Source: Bacillota bacterium (GTDB lineage Bacteria > Bacillota > Clostridia > Lachnospirales > Lachnospiraceae). From it: a stretch of DNA of 28,868 bases. This document shows, in pieces, positions 14,567 to 21,591 of this stretch (position 1 is its first letter; every line of letters starts with the position of its first letter). The notes under the pieces are model-generated. The model was not told where the DNA came from and made no database searches. It saw nothing but the letters and a program-made list of their open reading frames with translations. Location: NCBI GenBank assembly GCA_023413555.1, contig JAEZPG010000019.1, positions 1 through 28,868 of the forward strand. Reading direction: 5' to 3'. The position numbers and the translations under genes were made by a program.

Positions 14567-15448
14567 TTGGAAATAAAACAATTAAAAACATTTTCTGCTA
14601 TTGCAAAAACAGGCAGTTTCAGTAATGCTTCTGCTATACTCGGCTATGCACAGCCAACGGTTACCACTCATATCAAGTTATTAGAAGATGAACTTAAGGT
14701 AAAACTTTTCGAAAGACTTGGGCATAGAATCAAGCTTACCGAAGAGGGAAAACATCTACTATATTATGCTGATAATATTTTGAAATTATCTTCCGAGGCC
14801 TTGTCTTCTTTTTCTGAAAGAGACACAGAGACAGGCAAAATTACAATCGGTGCCAACGAGTCTTTTAGCGTTGTCCGTTTGCCACTAATACTAAAACATT
14901 TTATAAACAAATATCCAAATGCGGACGTAAATTTAAAGTTTGGGTCAGTAAAAGAGATACATGCGGCATTACAAAATAACGATGTTGATATTGCCTTTTT
15001 TTTAACCCGCAAGGTATCTTATTCAGATCTTATTGTAGAAACTTTAATAAAGGAGTCTATTGTTGCAATTGCTCCTTCTAGTCATCCTATAACAACAAAA
15101 GAGTCCATAGATATATTTGATTTTGAAAATGAGGAATTAATTATTACGCAAGAAGATTGTACTTATCGCGGATTGATTCAAGAACTTATCAATGAGACCA
15201 ACGTTCATCTCAAATCTATCGTTGGGATTAATAACATTCACGCTATAAAGCAGCTTGTAATGAGTGGACTTGGAGTTGCACTTTTACCACGTATTTCAGT
15301 AGAATATGAAATCGCCCAAAATCTATTAGTTGAAATACCTTGGAAAGAAGCTTCTCTTCCTGTTTATACGCAAATCGCATATCATAAAGATAAATGGCTT
15401 TCTCCTACAATATTAAGTTTTTTAGAAGAAGCCAGAAAGATAACATGA
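14567..15448 (+). CDS. LysR family transcriptional regulator
   Basis: A 293-residue LysR regulator. Residues 1-60 form the winged helix-turn-helix (MEIKQLKTFSAIAKTGSFSN, then ASAILGYAQPTVTTHIKLLE and KLFERLGHRIKLTEEG). The rest is the two-lobed effector domain (TGKITIGANESFSVVRLPLI starting near 90, DVDIAFFL near 140, and the G-L-G-V-A-L-L-P strand near 236). It starts at TTG 14567, with AGGAG 9 bases before it. It is divergent from the HAD gene, with a dyad over its own promoter, so it probably controls that gene and itself. The effector is unknown. It is followed by the tetR promoter after a gap of about 40 bases, without a clear terminator. Confidence 0.92.
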   Translation: MEIKQLKTFSAIAKTGSFSNASAILGYAQPTVTTHIKLLEDELKVKLFERLGHRIKLTEEGKHLLYYADNILKLSSEALSSFSERDTETGKITIGANESFSVVRLPLILKHFINKYPNADVNLKFGSVKEIHAALQNNDVDIAFFLTRKVSYSDLIVETLIKESIVAIAPSSHPITTKESIDIFDFENEELIITQEDCTYRGLIQELINETNVHLKSIVGINNIHAIKQLVMSGLGVALLPRISVEYEIAQNLLVEIPWKEASLPVYTQIAYHKDKWLSPTILSFLEEARKIT

Positions 15449-15486
15449 TGTTTATAAATTAATCTTATTGAAAAGCCTTAAACAGC

Positions 15487-15535
15487 TTGACATTTTTATT
15501 AGAGTTATTTATATTGAGTATAACGATTGTTATAC
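15487..15535 (+). promoter_or_regulatory. tetR promoter and operator
   Basis: TTGACA (15487-15492) and TATATT (15510-15515) with a 17-base spacer make a near-consensus promoter. Just downstream, at the expected transcription start, lies the perfect inverted repeat GTATAAC-GATT-GTTATAC (15518-15535). The same TATAAC-N4-GTTATA core recurs in front of the OsmC gene at 16113-16132, which identifies it as the likely binding site of the TetR protein. Confidence 0.85.
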
Positions 15536-15545
15536 GAGGTGACCA

Positions 15546-16100
15546 ATGAACGAGGTTCAACAAAAGATTATTATTGAAGCTGTAAAATTATTCAGCAATA
15601 AGGGATATCATGGTACATCCATGCGTGATATCATGAAAGCAGCAGGGTGTACGCAGCCTACTCTTTATTACTATTTTGGTAATAAGCAAGCTTTATTTAA
15701 GGAATGCGTATTAGGCGAATTTCAAAGAATGATGAACCAAGTCATCGGAGATGCTGATGCTTCGCTACCTATAAAGGATCTCTATGTTAAAGCAGTCATT
15801 AAGCGCAAACATTTTTCGGATTATCAGAAGCAAGTCTACCGTCTTGCTATTCAGGGCTGGTATCATCTACTTGGAGATGAAGAGCTCGAGGCACAATTAT
15901 GCGATTGGGTGAATAAAGTAATTGATCTAAATAAGGATTATCTGGCAAAGGATTTCAGAGACCCGGCCAGACTAAAGACATTTACCAATCTGCTGATGCA
16001 TACCTATTTAAATTTAACGGAACAGATCATCCTGAAAAATATAGACATTTCAGACGAGGAAATCAACCAGCGTTTTACAATGCTTTTTGAGCTCTTATAA
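15546..16100 (+). CDS. TetR/AcrR family transcriptional regulator
   Basis: A 184-residue repressor. The N-terminal helix-turn-helix is classical: IIIEAVKLFSNKGYHGTSMR followed by DIMKAAGCTQPTLYYYFGNK (residues about 9-48), with the recognition helix TQPTLYYYFG. The remaining all-helical domain should bind an unknown ligand. A GAGGTGA site precedes ATG 15546. An operator-like palindrome overlaps its promoter, and a matching one lies ahead of the OsmC gene 57 bases downstream, so it probably represses both. The C-terminal sequence shows no recognised subfamily. Because OsmC proteins deal with organic peroxides and related stress, the ligand may be an oxidant or electrophile, but no special Cys pair is obvious (Cys30 of the HTH region, Cys59, Cys119 are present). 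Confidence 0.9.
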   Translation: MNEVQQKIIIEAVKLFSNKGYHGTSMRDIMKAAGCTQPTLYYYFGNKQALFKECVLGEFQRMMNQVIGDADASLPIKDLYVKAVIKRKHFSDYQKQVYRLAIQGWYHLLGDEELEAQLCDWVNKVIDLNKDYLAKDFRDPARLKTFTNLLMHTYLNLTEQIILKNIDISDEEINQRFTMLFELL

Positions 16101-16103
16101 TTT

Positions 16104-16132
16104 TTTACCCTGTATATAACATTCGTTATATA
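16104..16132 (+). promoter_or_regulatory. osmC promoter with TetR-type operator
   Basis: TTTACC (16104-16109) and TATATA (16127-16132), 17 bases apart, fit a promoter. The perfect 8-base palindrome TATATAAC-ATTC-GTTATATA (16113-16132) fills the spacer and the -10 box. It shares its core TATAAC-N4-GTTATA with the site before tetR. Repression by occlusion is expected. Confidence 0.8.
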
Positions 16133-16156
16133 AAATTATATAAAGGAGAAGTTCAT

Positions 16157-16576
16157 ATGTCAAACTTATTAATTAAAGTTAAAAGAACAAACCAGAAAGT
16201 GCATTTTGAAGGAGTTTCCGATTCAAACTCGGATATAGTAATCCCTTTTGATTATGCGCCACCTCTGGGAGACGGTCAAGGTTTTGGGGGATTGGAGTTA
16301 CTACTCATGAGCTTTTCGGGGTGCGTAAGTACTACTGTTGTCTTTCTTCTTGGAAGATTAGGTAAAAATATTACCAACTATACAGCTGTAGTGGAAGGAA
16401 TTCGTAGTGAACAGCCTTTAGCGTTAAAAGAGATTCACTTTAATATTTGTATCGAATCAAGTGATATTACGGAAGATGACATGGAAAATGTAATGAAACA
16501 GGCAGAAAATATCTCTCCTGTATGGCAAGCAGTGAAGAATAATATAATCGTTAAAATGACCTTTGAATTGTTGTAA
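16157..16576 (+). CDS. OsmC family protein
   Basis: A 139-residue OsmC/Ohr-fold protein. The core MSFSGCVSTTVVFLLGRLGK (residues 51-70) carries the peroxidatic Cys56 in the canonical helix, and GGLELLLMSF before it is the usual lead-in. In canonical two-Cys members the second active Cys lies in an A-x-x-x-C-P segment near the end; here the matching stretch AENISPVWQAV has Ser120. It is therefore a one-Cys variant, which may use an external thiol or bind a ligand instead of acting as an Ohr-type peroxidase. The start at 16157 has AAGGAG about 9 bases ahead. A TetR-type operator overlaps its promoter and tetR lies directly upstream. Confidence 0.88.
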   Translation: MSNLLIKVKRTNQKVHFEGVSDSNSDIVIPFDYAPPLGDGQGFGGLELLLMSFSGCVSTTVVFLLGRLGKNITNYTAVVEGIRSEQPLALKEIHFNICIESSDITEDDMENVMKQAENISPVWQAVKNNIIVKMTFELL

Positions 16577-16645
16577 AGACTTAGGATATTACATACCATC
16601 AATTTAACATAGGGAATAGGGTAGAGTAATATTTGCTGAGAATTA

Positions 16646-16690
16646 TCCCCCTCCCGTTGAACCGTACGTACAGGTCTCGTATAGCTCTAC
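16646..16690 (-). mobile_element. Remnant of a group II intron 3' end (domain V-like)
   Basis: On the minus strand, GAGCTATACGAG followed by ACCTGTACGTACGGTTC (16687-16659) reads as a group II intron domain V. It has the 5' GAGC with the AGC triad, the terminal TACGGTTC partner strand and the internal TAC/GTA helix, but is shortened to 29 bases. Two bases are apparently missing after GAGC compared with the usual GAGCCGTATACG form. It continues into CAACGGGAGGGGG, which resembles the following segment of clostridial introns. Upstream on that strand is GGGCGGAGCAAACTTGCTC, also often seen in such elements, but no reverse transcriptase frame is left. This is a relic, not a functional intron. Confidence 0.55.
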
Positions 16691-17093
16691 AACTATATTC
16701 CAACTTTCTTAGATAATACTGTAAGGGGTTGAGCAAGTTTGCTCCGCCCTTTACTGATGTCTCTAACATTCAGGACTTAAGATATAGTTCACGACATTCA
16801 TACTGCATCTTCTATACCAACTTAGTCTTGAATTAATATGCCCAACTAATCACTCTGTCAATTGAAACGTAACTATCCAATAACATCATATTAATTCCTA
16901 ACTTAACTTTCTAATTAGACAATACATTCATTTCCAAAATCTTTTCATAAATAGTCATATTATTAGGCTGATATAAATCGGTATCCTTACTAATAATCTA
17001 TACTACTGTTTCAGTATATCGTGTATCCTCATGAAGAGTAAAAGCCAGTAGTAAGACCTGCAATATATTATCTAGAACTAATGTGTAAAAATA
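16691..17093. other. Intergenic remainder after the intron relic
   Basis: About 400 AT-rich bases between the intron relic and the acetyltransferase terminator. The part nearest the relic (to about 16770) probably belongs to the intron's domain IV by its GC-richer GAGCAAACTTGCTC hairpin. No gene is visible in the remainder. Confidence 0.35.
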
Positions 17094-17145
17094 CAAAAGA
17101 AAAACAGTACTCGGTACATAGCTAGTTGTTTCCGAATACTGTTTT
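17094..17145 (-). terminator. Terminator after the O-acetyltransferase gene
   Basis: On the minus strand AAAACAGTATTCGG (17145-17132) pairs with CCGAGTACTGTTTT (17114-17101), one mismatch in 14, followed by a T tract (TTTTTCTTTT). It lies 55 bases past the stop codon. Confidence 0.8.
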
Positions 17146-17199
17146 AATGAACAAGTAGGTTGCGAAATCATTTAATAAATAGTAAATTTACCGATTATC

Positions 17200-17784
17200 T
17201 CAAAGCATATATTTCAAATCATCCTCTTTTGTTATTTCTCTGATAACCCGACAAGGATTTCCGACAGCCAGTGAATTTGAAGGAATATTCTTAACTACTA
17301 CGCTTCCGGCACCTATCACAACTCCATCTCCAATGGTAACACCTGCCATAATGGTAACATTACCACCAATCCAGACATTATTACCTATGGTGATAGGCCA
17401 TGCATACTCCAATCCTTCATTGCGACGTTCGATATCAAATGAATGACCAGCGGCATATAGGCCGCAGTTTGGCCCAATAAATACATTATCACCAATTACG
17501 ATATCTGCACCGTCAAGAATTATCAAATTGTAATTGGAATAAAAGTTTTCGCCCAGACTGATTCGATATCCAAAATCACAACGAAACGGCTGCTCAATCT
17601 GAAACTTTTTACCCGTTTTCTTAAGTATTTTTTTTATCAACTTCTCTCTTCCTGCAATATCAGAGGGCCTAAGTTGATTATACTCATAGCATAGTTCCTG
17701 ACAATTTGCTCTTTCCTGGCATATTTCTTCATCATAATTTGCATTATAAAGAATGCCTCTTTGGGCTTTTTCCTTTTCAGTCAT
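17200..17784 (-). CDS. Sugar O-acetyltransferase (maltose/galactoside type)
   Basis: A 194-residue hexapeptide-repeat acetyltransferase of the Maa/LacA group. Residues of about 4-60 are the Mac helical cap domain (KAQRGILYNANYDEEICQER, then RPSDIAGREKLIKKILKKTG). The rest is a left-handed beta helix: CDFGYRISLGENFYSNYNL, then FIGPNCGLYAAGHSFD with the catalytic His near residue 113, and the C-terminal VVIGAGSVVVKNIPSNSLAV with GNPCRVIREI. It transfers acetyl from acetyl-CoA to a sugar hydroxyl as a trimer. It lies downstream of the sugar-uptake gene run on the same strand, but beyond a hairpin at 17808-17850, so it may be expressed separately or at a lower level. AAGGTAG precedes ATG 17784. 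A role in acetylating or detoxifying the imported sugar is plausible. Confidence 0.92.
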   Translation of the reverse strand: MTEKEKAQRGILYNANYDEEICQERANCQELCYEYNQLRPSDIAGREKLIKKILKKTGKKFQIEQPFRCDFGYRISLGENFYSNYNLIILDGADIVIGDNVFIGPNCGLYAAGHSFDIERRNEGLEYAWPITIGNNVWIGGNVTIMAGVTIGDGVVIGAGSVVVKNIPSNSLAVGNPCRVIREITKEDDLKYML

Positions 17785-17807
17785 TTTAGACTACCTTTCT
17801 AACTAAG

Positions 17808-17850
17808 GAGGCTGTAGTATTAAGACAACGATGTCAATAGCTACAGCCTC
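17808..17850 (-). terminator. Hairpin between creatininase and acetyltransferase genes
   Basis: Perfect 10-base arms GAGGCTGTAG (17808-17817) and CTACAGCCTC (17841-17850). Read on the minus strand the stem is followed by only a few T residues (CTTAGTT), so termination may be partial. It marks the likely end of the sugar operon. Confidence 0.5.
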
Positions 17851-17890
17851 TAATCAATTATTTACTAGTAAAGTATCTTATCTGGACAGA

Positions 17891-18628
17891 TTATATAATA
17901 ATCTTCTCCAATGCTTCTAATGTACACTCAACCATGTGCTTTCCAAGTTCCATACTTGTCTCAACAGAGTTTTTAGCAAACCACTCCGTATTTTCCTTAG
18001 TGCGCTCCAGATCAACATTCTTTGGGTAGAGAGCATACATAAGACTTGACTCAAACTTCCCTGCATGGTCAAAACCACCGCATTTATGCTGTGCCTCCTG
18101 GCTGATTAATGGTATCACCTTAATATACGAAAAAGGATCATCTAAAGAACCCAGATTTTCATAATAATCGCTATAATCATTGCTGCCCCACCAGCCTCTT
18201 CCGCGAGTATCCTCCATATATTCCATGGTGACCTTTTTAGCGGCTTTGTGGCATGCAATGGTCATAGGCATTAAGCCTCCTTCTTCCGTCTGATGATGAG
18301 CAACACAGTAAATATTTTTAACACCACCATAAACTAGGGATTTCAAAATGCAGTAAATATACTGTTCGTATGTATCTACATCCACATGTATCGTACCGCT
18401 CTCAGGACCGGCTACCGCATAACTGGCAACACCATACCAAATAGGAGGACATACCACCATTTCCTTTTTCTTCTCTAATTCACGCATTACGCCGTTAATT
18501 ACCATAGTATCCGTTCCACAGCTTGCATGCAATGCATGATATTCTATCGTACCAATTGGTATAATAAATGGAACTTTTCTATTTTTGGCATCTTCCAGCT
18601 CTTTATAAAACATGTCAATCATTTGCAT
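17891..18628 (-). CDS. Creatininase family amidohydrolase
   Basis: A 245-residue member of the creatininase family, metal-dependent enzymes that open cyclic amides or hydrolyse amide bonds (creatininase, formamidase-like and mycofactocin MftE members). The metal-ligand pattern is retained: IPIGTIEYHALHASCGTD with Glu29, His31 and Asp40, then CVAHHQTEEGG with His111/His112 in place of the usual N-G-H-G-G-N, and FDHAGKFESS with His188 and Glu193. The odd middle motif suggests a substrate other than creatinine. AAGGAGTG lies 8 bases before ATG 18628. It is the last of the sugar operon and follows the M24-like gene by 21 bases. Pairing with a creatinase-fold protein parallels the creatinine pathway structurally, but the sugar-transport context points to another amide or amidine. 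Confidence 0.88.
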   Translation of the reverse strand: MQMIDMFYKELEDAKNRKVPFIIPIGTIEYHALHASCGTDTMVINGVMRELEKKKEMVVCPPIWYGVASYAVAGPESGTIHVDVDTYEQYIYCILKSLVYGGVKNIYCVAHHQTEEGGLMPMTIACHKAAKKVTMEYMEDTRGRGWWGSNDYSDYYENLGSLDDPFSYIKVIPLISQEAQHKCGGFDHAGKFESSLMYALYPKNVDLERTKENTEWFAKNSVETSMELGKHMVECTLEALEKIII

Positions 18629-18649
18629 AAAGTGTCACTCCTTTATCCA

Positions 18650-19828
18650 TCAAAAATCAAGTTCGTATAGCTTGCCGATTTCTGGTGACATTACATGGCA
18701 ACCGTTTTCGGTAACCGCAATACCCTTTTCCCACCGTACACCATAGGTATCGGTTGCAATAAAGGTATCTATCTGGAATGTCATATTTGGCTTAAGAGTA
18801 TAATCCGATGTTGTCTCTACCCAAGGAGCTTCCACTTCAATTAAACCTGTTCCATGTAACGGTCCATATACGAAATTATCCTTAAATCCGTTATCAACAT
18901 AAAATTGATAGAAAATCTTTGCAATATCTGCTGCAGGCACACCTGCCTTTATATGTTTCTGCGCCCAGTTATGCGCCTCTAGTCCAAACATTACAACCTC
19001 ACGTCTTCTGCCTTCCAGTTTGCCAAGTACAATTGGATATCCAATGGATGCAGAATATCCATCAATTTTTGCAGAAAGATTCAGCTGAACGATATCTCCT
19101 TTTTGGAATTTTCGATAGGTTGGTCTTGAAATAGCATGACGAGTAGAAGCTTCTGAGAATACATACAAAGGCAGTCCTTCATACTCTCCACCATTTTCGT
19201 AAATAACTCTCTGTGCCACACCAACCATTTGTAGTTCGGTCATTCCAGGCTTAATCTCTTTCATTACCTGCTGAGTTGCAAGTTCCGCAATTCGGTAGCC
19301 TTCCGTCAGACATTTAATTTCATTCTCTGATTTAATGGAACGAAGTTCCACCATAATTTTATCTGCGCGAACGATTTCTGCCTCTGGAAATGCTGCCTTA
19401 ATTCCTTCCATAACGATAACAGAAGTATCTAGATAACTAGCAACACCAATACGAAGCTTCTTACCTGTTACACCTATCGCTTTAAATACATCACTATAGG
19501 TATCACATGTTAATTCAGGATAAGCCGGATCAGCAGCTTCCCTATATTCTTTTAAAACAAAGATCTTATCAATCTTAGAACGGTCTTTCGCAAATTCTCG
19601 ACTTTCAGGTCCAACCATCAATGCTGCATCGCCGTTCGGTGCTATTGCTACTCCACACCGTTCAAAAAGTGGCCAGAATCCTGAGAAATATCTTGCATTT
19701 GCATAATCTGCCTCATTCGAATTTACGATAAGTGCATCTAAACCTTCTCGTATTAATATGTCTCCTGCTTTTTTCGCTCTTTCCCTATATTCCTCGTAAG
19801 GGATAAATATAGATCCATGTTCCATCAT
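18650..19828 (-). CDS. Creatinase-like M24 (pita-bread fold) protein, metal site lost
   Basis: A 392-residue protein from ATG 19828 (GGAGG 7 bases upstream; the frame's earlier ATG overlaps that site). Residues 1-160 form a creatinase-type N-terminal domain, and 170-385 the M24 pita-bread domain. Of the five M24 metal ligands only His325 (GPLHGTGL) and Glu367 (RWEKGIAVTENG) remain; the first Asp is Asn250 (GDIVQLNLSA), the second is Ser261 (DGYSASIGYP) and one Glu is Asp354. The N-terminal His of the fold is kept (STRHAISRPTYRKF, His231), as in metal-free creatinase, but creatinase's substrate Glu in the T-A-L-E-R-T segment is not. It is therefore probably neither a true aminopeptidase nor a true creatinase, but a metal-independent C-N hydrolase or binding protein. 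It sits between the ASRT-like gene and creatininase. Confidence 0.8.
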   Translation of the reverse strand: MMEHGSIFIPYEEYRERAKKAGDILIREGLDALIVNSNEADYANARYFSGFWPLFERCGVAIAPNGDAALMVGPESREFAKDRSKIDKIFVLKEYREAADPAYPELTCDTYSDVFKAIGVTGKKLRIGVASYLDTSVIVMEGIKAAFPEAEIVRADKIMVELRSIKSENEIKCLTEGYRIAELATQQVMKEIKPGMTELQMVGVAQRVIYENGGEYEGLPLYVFSEASTRHAISRPTYRKFQKGDIVQLNLSAKIDGYSASIGYPIVLGKLEGRRREVVMFGLEAHNWAQKHIKAGVPAADIAKIFYQFYVDNGFKDNFVYGPLHGTGLIEVEAPWVETTSDYTLKPNMTFQIDTFIATDTYGVRWEKGIAVTENGCHVMSPEIGKLYELDF

Positions 19829-19861
19829 TTTTAAATCCTCCATTTTATAGTATGTTAATAG

Positions 19862-20224
19862 TTACTCGCAACAATAACCCGGGGTTGTATAAAAGTTCAC
19901 AGTTCTAGGCTCTGCTCGTCCATACTGTGCAACAATATTTACATCACTTTCCAGAACAATCGCATACTGTTCTCCCAAAGTTGGTATATAGCTTCCAAAA
20001 TCTTTTTTCTCATTGGTACGTAAGCACCGCACCTTCTCCGCCAGGACTGTTATTTCACTAAGCGTTACTGGGTCTCGATCTGTATAAAATAATGTAACCT
20101 TTATATGGGCATCTTCTTTTCCAGTATTTAATACTATTATGGATTCATGTCCAGGAATATTGTTTACACCTATCGGCGGTAGTTCAGCATCTGGGAAAAC
20201 CCAGACTTTTTTTCCGTAATTCAT
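19862..20224 (-). CDS. Sensory rhodopsin transducer (ASRT) family protein
   Basis: A 120-residue single-domain protein matching the Anabaena sensory rhodopsin transducer family: KKVWVFPDAELPPIG near the start, then the strongly conserved ESIIVLNTGKEDAHIKVTLF followed by YTDRDPV (residues about 27-53), and VLESDVNIVAQYGRAEPR near the end. The fold is a small beta sandwich. There is no rhodopsin gene in the window; non-photosynthetic members are predicted small-molecule (sugar-like) binding domains and occur in carbohydrate gene clusters. AAGGAGGG precedes ATG 20224. It sits between the L-rhamnose-mutarotase-family gene and the M24-like gene, which supports a role in handling the imported sugar, perhaps as an intracellular binding or enzymatic accessory. 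Confidence 0.8.
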   Translation of the reverse strand: MNYGKKVWVFPDAELPPIGVNNIPGHESIIVLNTGKEDAHIKVTLFYTDRDPVTLSEITVLAEKVRCLRTNEKKDFGSYIPTLGEQYAIVLESDVNIVAQYGRAEPRTVNFYTTPGYCCE

Positions 20225-20248
20225 TTTCTATCCCTCCTTTTTTGCTTT

Positions 20249-20578
20249 TTATTCATAATAGAATATCTGCTTCATATCATGGTAGAATTCGCTCTCGGGT
20301 GATATGGAGAATTTTTCAAAGCATGGTTTCGTATGTTTCCACCATTCTATTGTCACTTCGTCCTGTTCCATAATTTTCATATCGTTTTCATAATTTTCAC
20401 CGATATATTCAAAATAGGCAAATACCATATCGTCCTGCAGAAAGATTGAATAATTTCTTAAATTACATTGATGTATCATGTCCAAAACACCAGGCCATGG
20501 ATTATTATGTAAATTAACATATTCCTCAATTTTATCTTTTCTAAGTTTTCCTAACTGTCCAAAAATTATTTTACTCAT
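20249..20578 (-). CDS. L-rhamnose mutarotase family protein
   Basis: A 109-residue member of the L-rhamnose mutarotase family (ferredoxin-like alpha/beta barrel dimer), which interconverts alpha and beta anomers of rhamnose-like sugars. Typical features are the early YVNLHNNPWPGVLDMIHQCN (the H-x-x-x-W-P-x-V segment with active-site His24), NYSIFLQDDMVFAYFEY and the W-W pair in IEWWKHTKPCFEKF. Family members act on rhamnose, fucose or other deoxy or pyranose sugars. The ATG at 20578 has only a weak site. It follows the ABC permease by about 47 bases. Anomer control of an imported sugar is the likely role; the sugar need not be rhamnose, since no rhamnose isomerase or kinase is here. Confidence 0.85.
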   Translation of the reverse strand: MSKIIFGQLGKLRKDKIEEYVNLHNNPWPGVLDMIHQCNLRNYSIFLQDDMVFAYFEYIGENYENDMKIMEQDEVTIEWWKHTKPCFEKFSISPESEFYHDMKQIFYYE

Positions 20579-20625
20579 ATCTTACCCCATTTTAACAAAC
20601 CTTTATCAATTCAATCAGTTTATTA

Positions 20626-21591
20626 TTAATCTCTCTTTGAGTTGTTATCAATTAGAACAACAATAACCAGAATAATTCCTTTTACAACCCACTGCCAATA
20701 TGAATTGATGCCTAATAATACCATGATGTTTGATATAACCTGTAAAAAGAGAGCACCGATTACAATTCCAGCAATACGACCACGACCTCCGGTAAGAGAG
20801 GTACCGCCCAATACGCAGATTGTCATGACATCAAAAAGAAGATTATCACCCAAGGTAACATTACCTGATAACGTCTTGGAAGTAAGTCCCAACGCGCCAA
20901 CAGCTGACAGTATACCACATACAACAAATGCAAGAATTGCTATAAAACTAACATTTAAACCGGATAGTTTCGATGCTTCCTTATTGCCTCCAACTGCATA
21001 AAAACTGCGGCCAACCGCTGTATGTGTCGTAAATATGTAAAGAATAATTGCACACACAAGCATTAAAATAACTGCAACCGGTACAATTCCCACTTTTCCA
21101 AGCGCCAGTTTTCCGAAGTTAGATGGCAGTCCCGAAATTGGTAACCCGTCGGAATAGATATAATTTACTCCCTTTAGCATATTCATAATAACCAACGTTG
21201 CAATAAAAGATGGTAATTTCCCATATACAACAAGAGCTCCGTTGATTATTCCAATTAATGCAGATGTTACTATGACAATCAATATGCAAACCCAGATCGG
21301 CCATCCATTATTTACTGTAAAACCAGCAAAGAGAATTGACACCATTCCTATGATTGAGGAAATGGACATATCCATTTCACCAATTAATATTACAAAGAAT
21401 TCACCCATAGCTATAATTGCAACAAACGATGCCTGTCGAAGTACATTCATAATATTTGTAGGTGTACGGAAATTGCTGTTTAGGCAACATATCGCAAACA
21501 ATGCAACAAATAAGAATGCAATCATCCAGTCACTAAGTAGTGCCTTGAATCCATCATTATACCTTTTAGACTTTATTTTATAATCACTCAT
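20626..21591 (-). CDS. Sugar ABC transporter permease (RbsC-like)
   Basis: A 321-residue integral membrane protein with eight to ten predicted helices, of the ribose/xylose/galactose permease family (BPD_transp_2). IIAMGEFFVILIGEMDMSIS (near residues 55-74) matches the family's G-x-x-D-L-S-V-G segment, and VLGGTSLTGGRGRIAGIVIG near the end is the hallmark coupling region with conserved G-G-x-S-L-x-G-G-x-G. Its start overlaps the ATPase stop by four bases (ATGA), a sign of translational coupling. It would carry an aldose or sugar conjugate inward. The plus-strand open frames that overlap this gene are shadows. Confidence 0.92.
   Translation of the reverse strand: MSDYKIKSKRYNDGFKALLSDWMIAFLFVALFAICCLNSNFRTPTNIMNVLRQASFVAIIAMGEFFVILIGEMDMSISSIIGMVSILFAGFTVNNGWPIWVCILIVIVTSALIGIINGALVVYGKLPSFIATLVIMNMLKGVNYIYSDGLPISGLPSNFGKLALGKVGIVPVAVILMLVCAIILYIFTTHTAVGRSFYAVGGNKEASKLSGLNVSFIAILAFVVCGILSAVGALGLTSKTLSGNVTLGDNLLFDVMTICVLGGTSLTGGRGRIAGIVIGALFLQVISNIMVLLGINSYWQWVVKGIILVIVVLIDNNSKRD

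Noticed and set aside
17891..19828. A literal creatinine to creatine to sarcosine pathway.
   Set aside because: The creatinase-like protein lacks the substrate-binding Glu of creatinase, the creatininase motif is altered, no sarcosine oxidase or urease is nearby and the transporter is of sugar type.
20642..21583. Plus-strand open frames of 113-119 codons opposite the permease gene.
   Set aside because: They mirror the codon pattern of the membrane protein and lack ribosome sites; they are antisense shadows.
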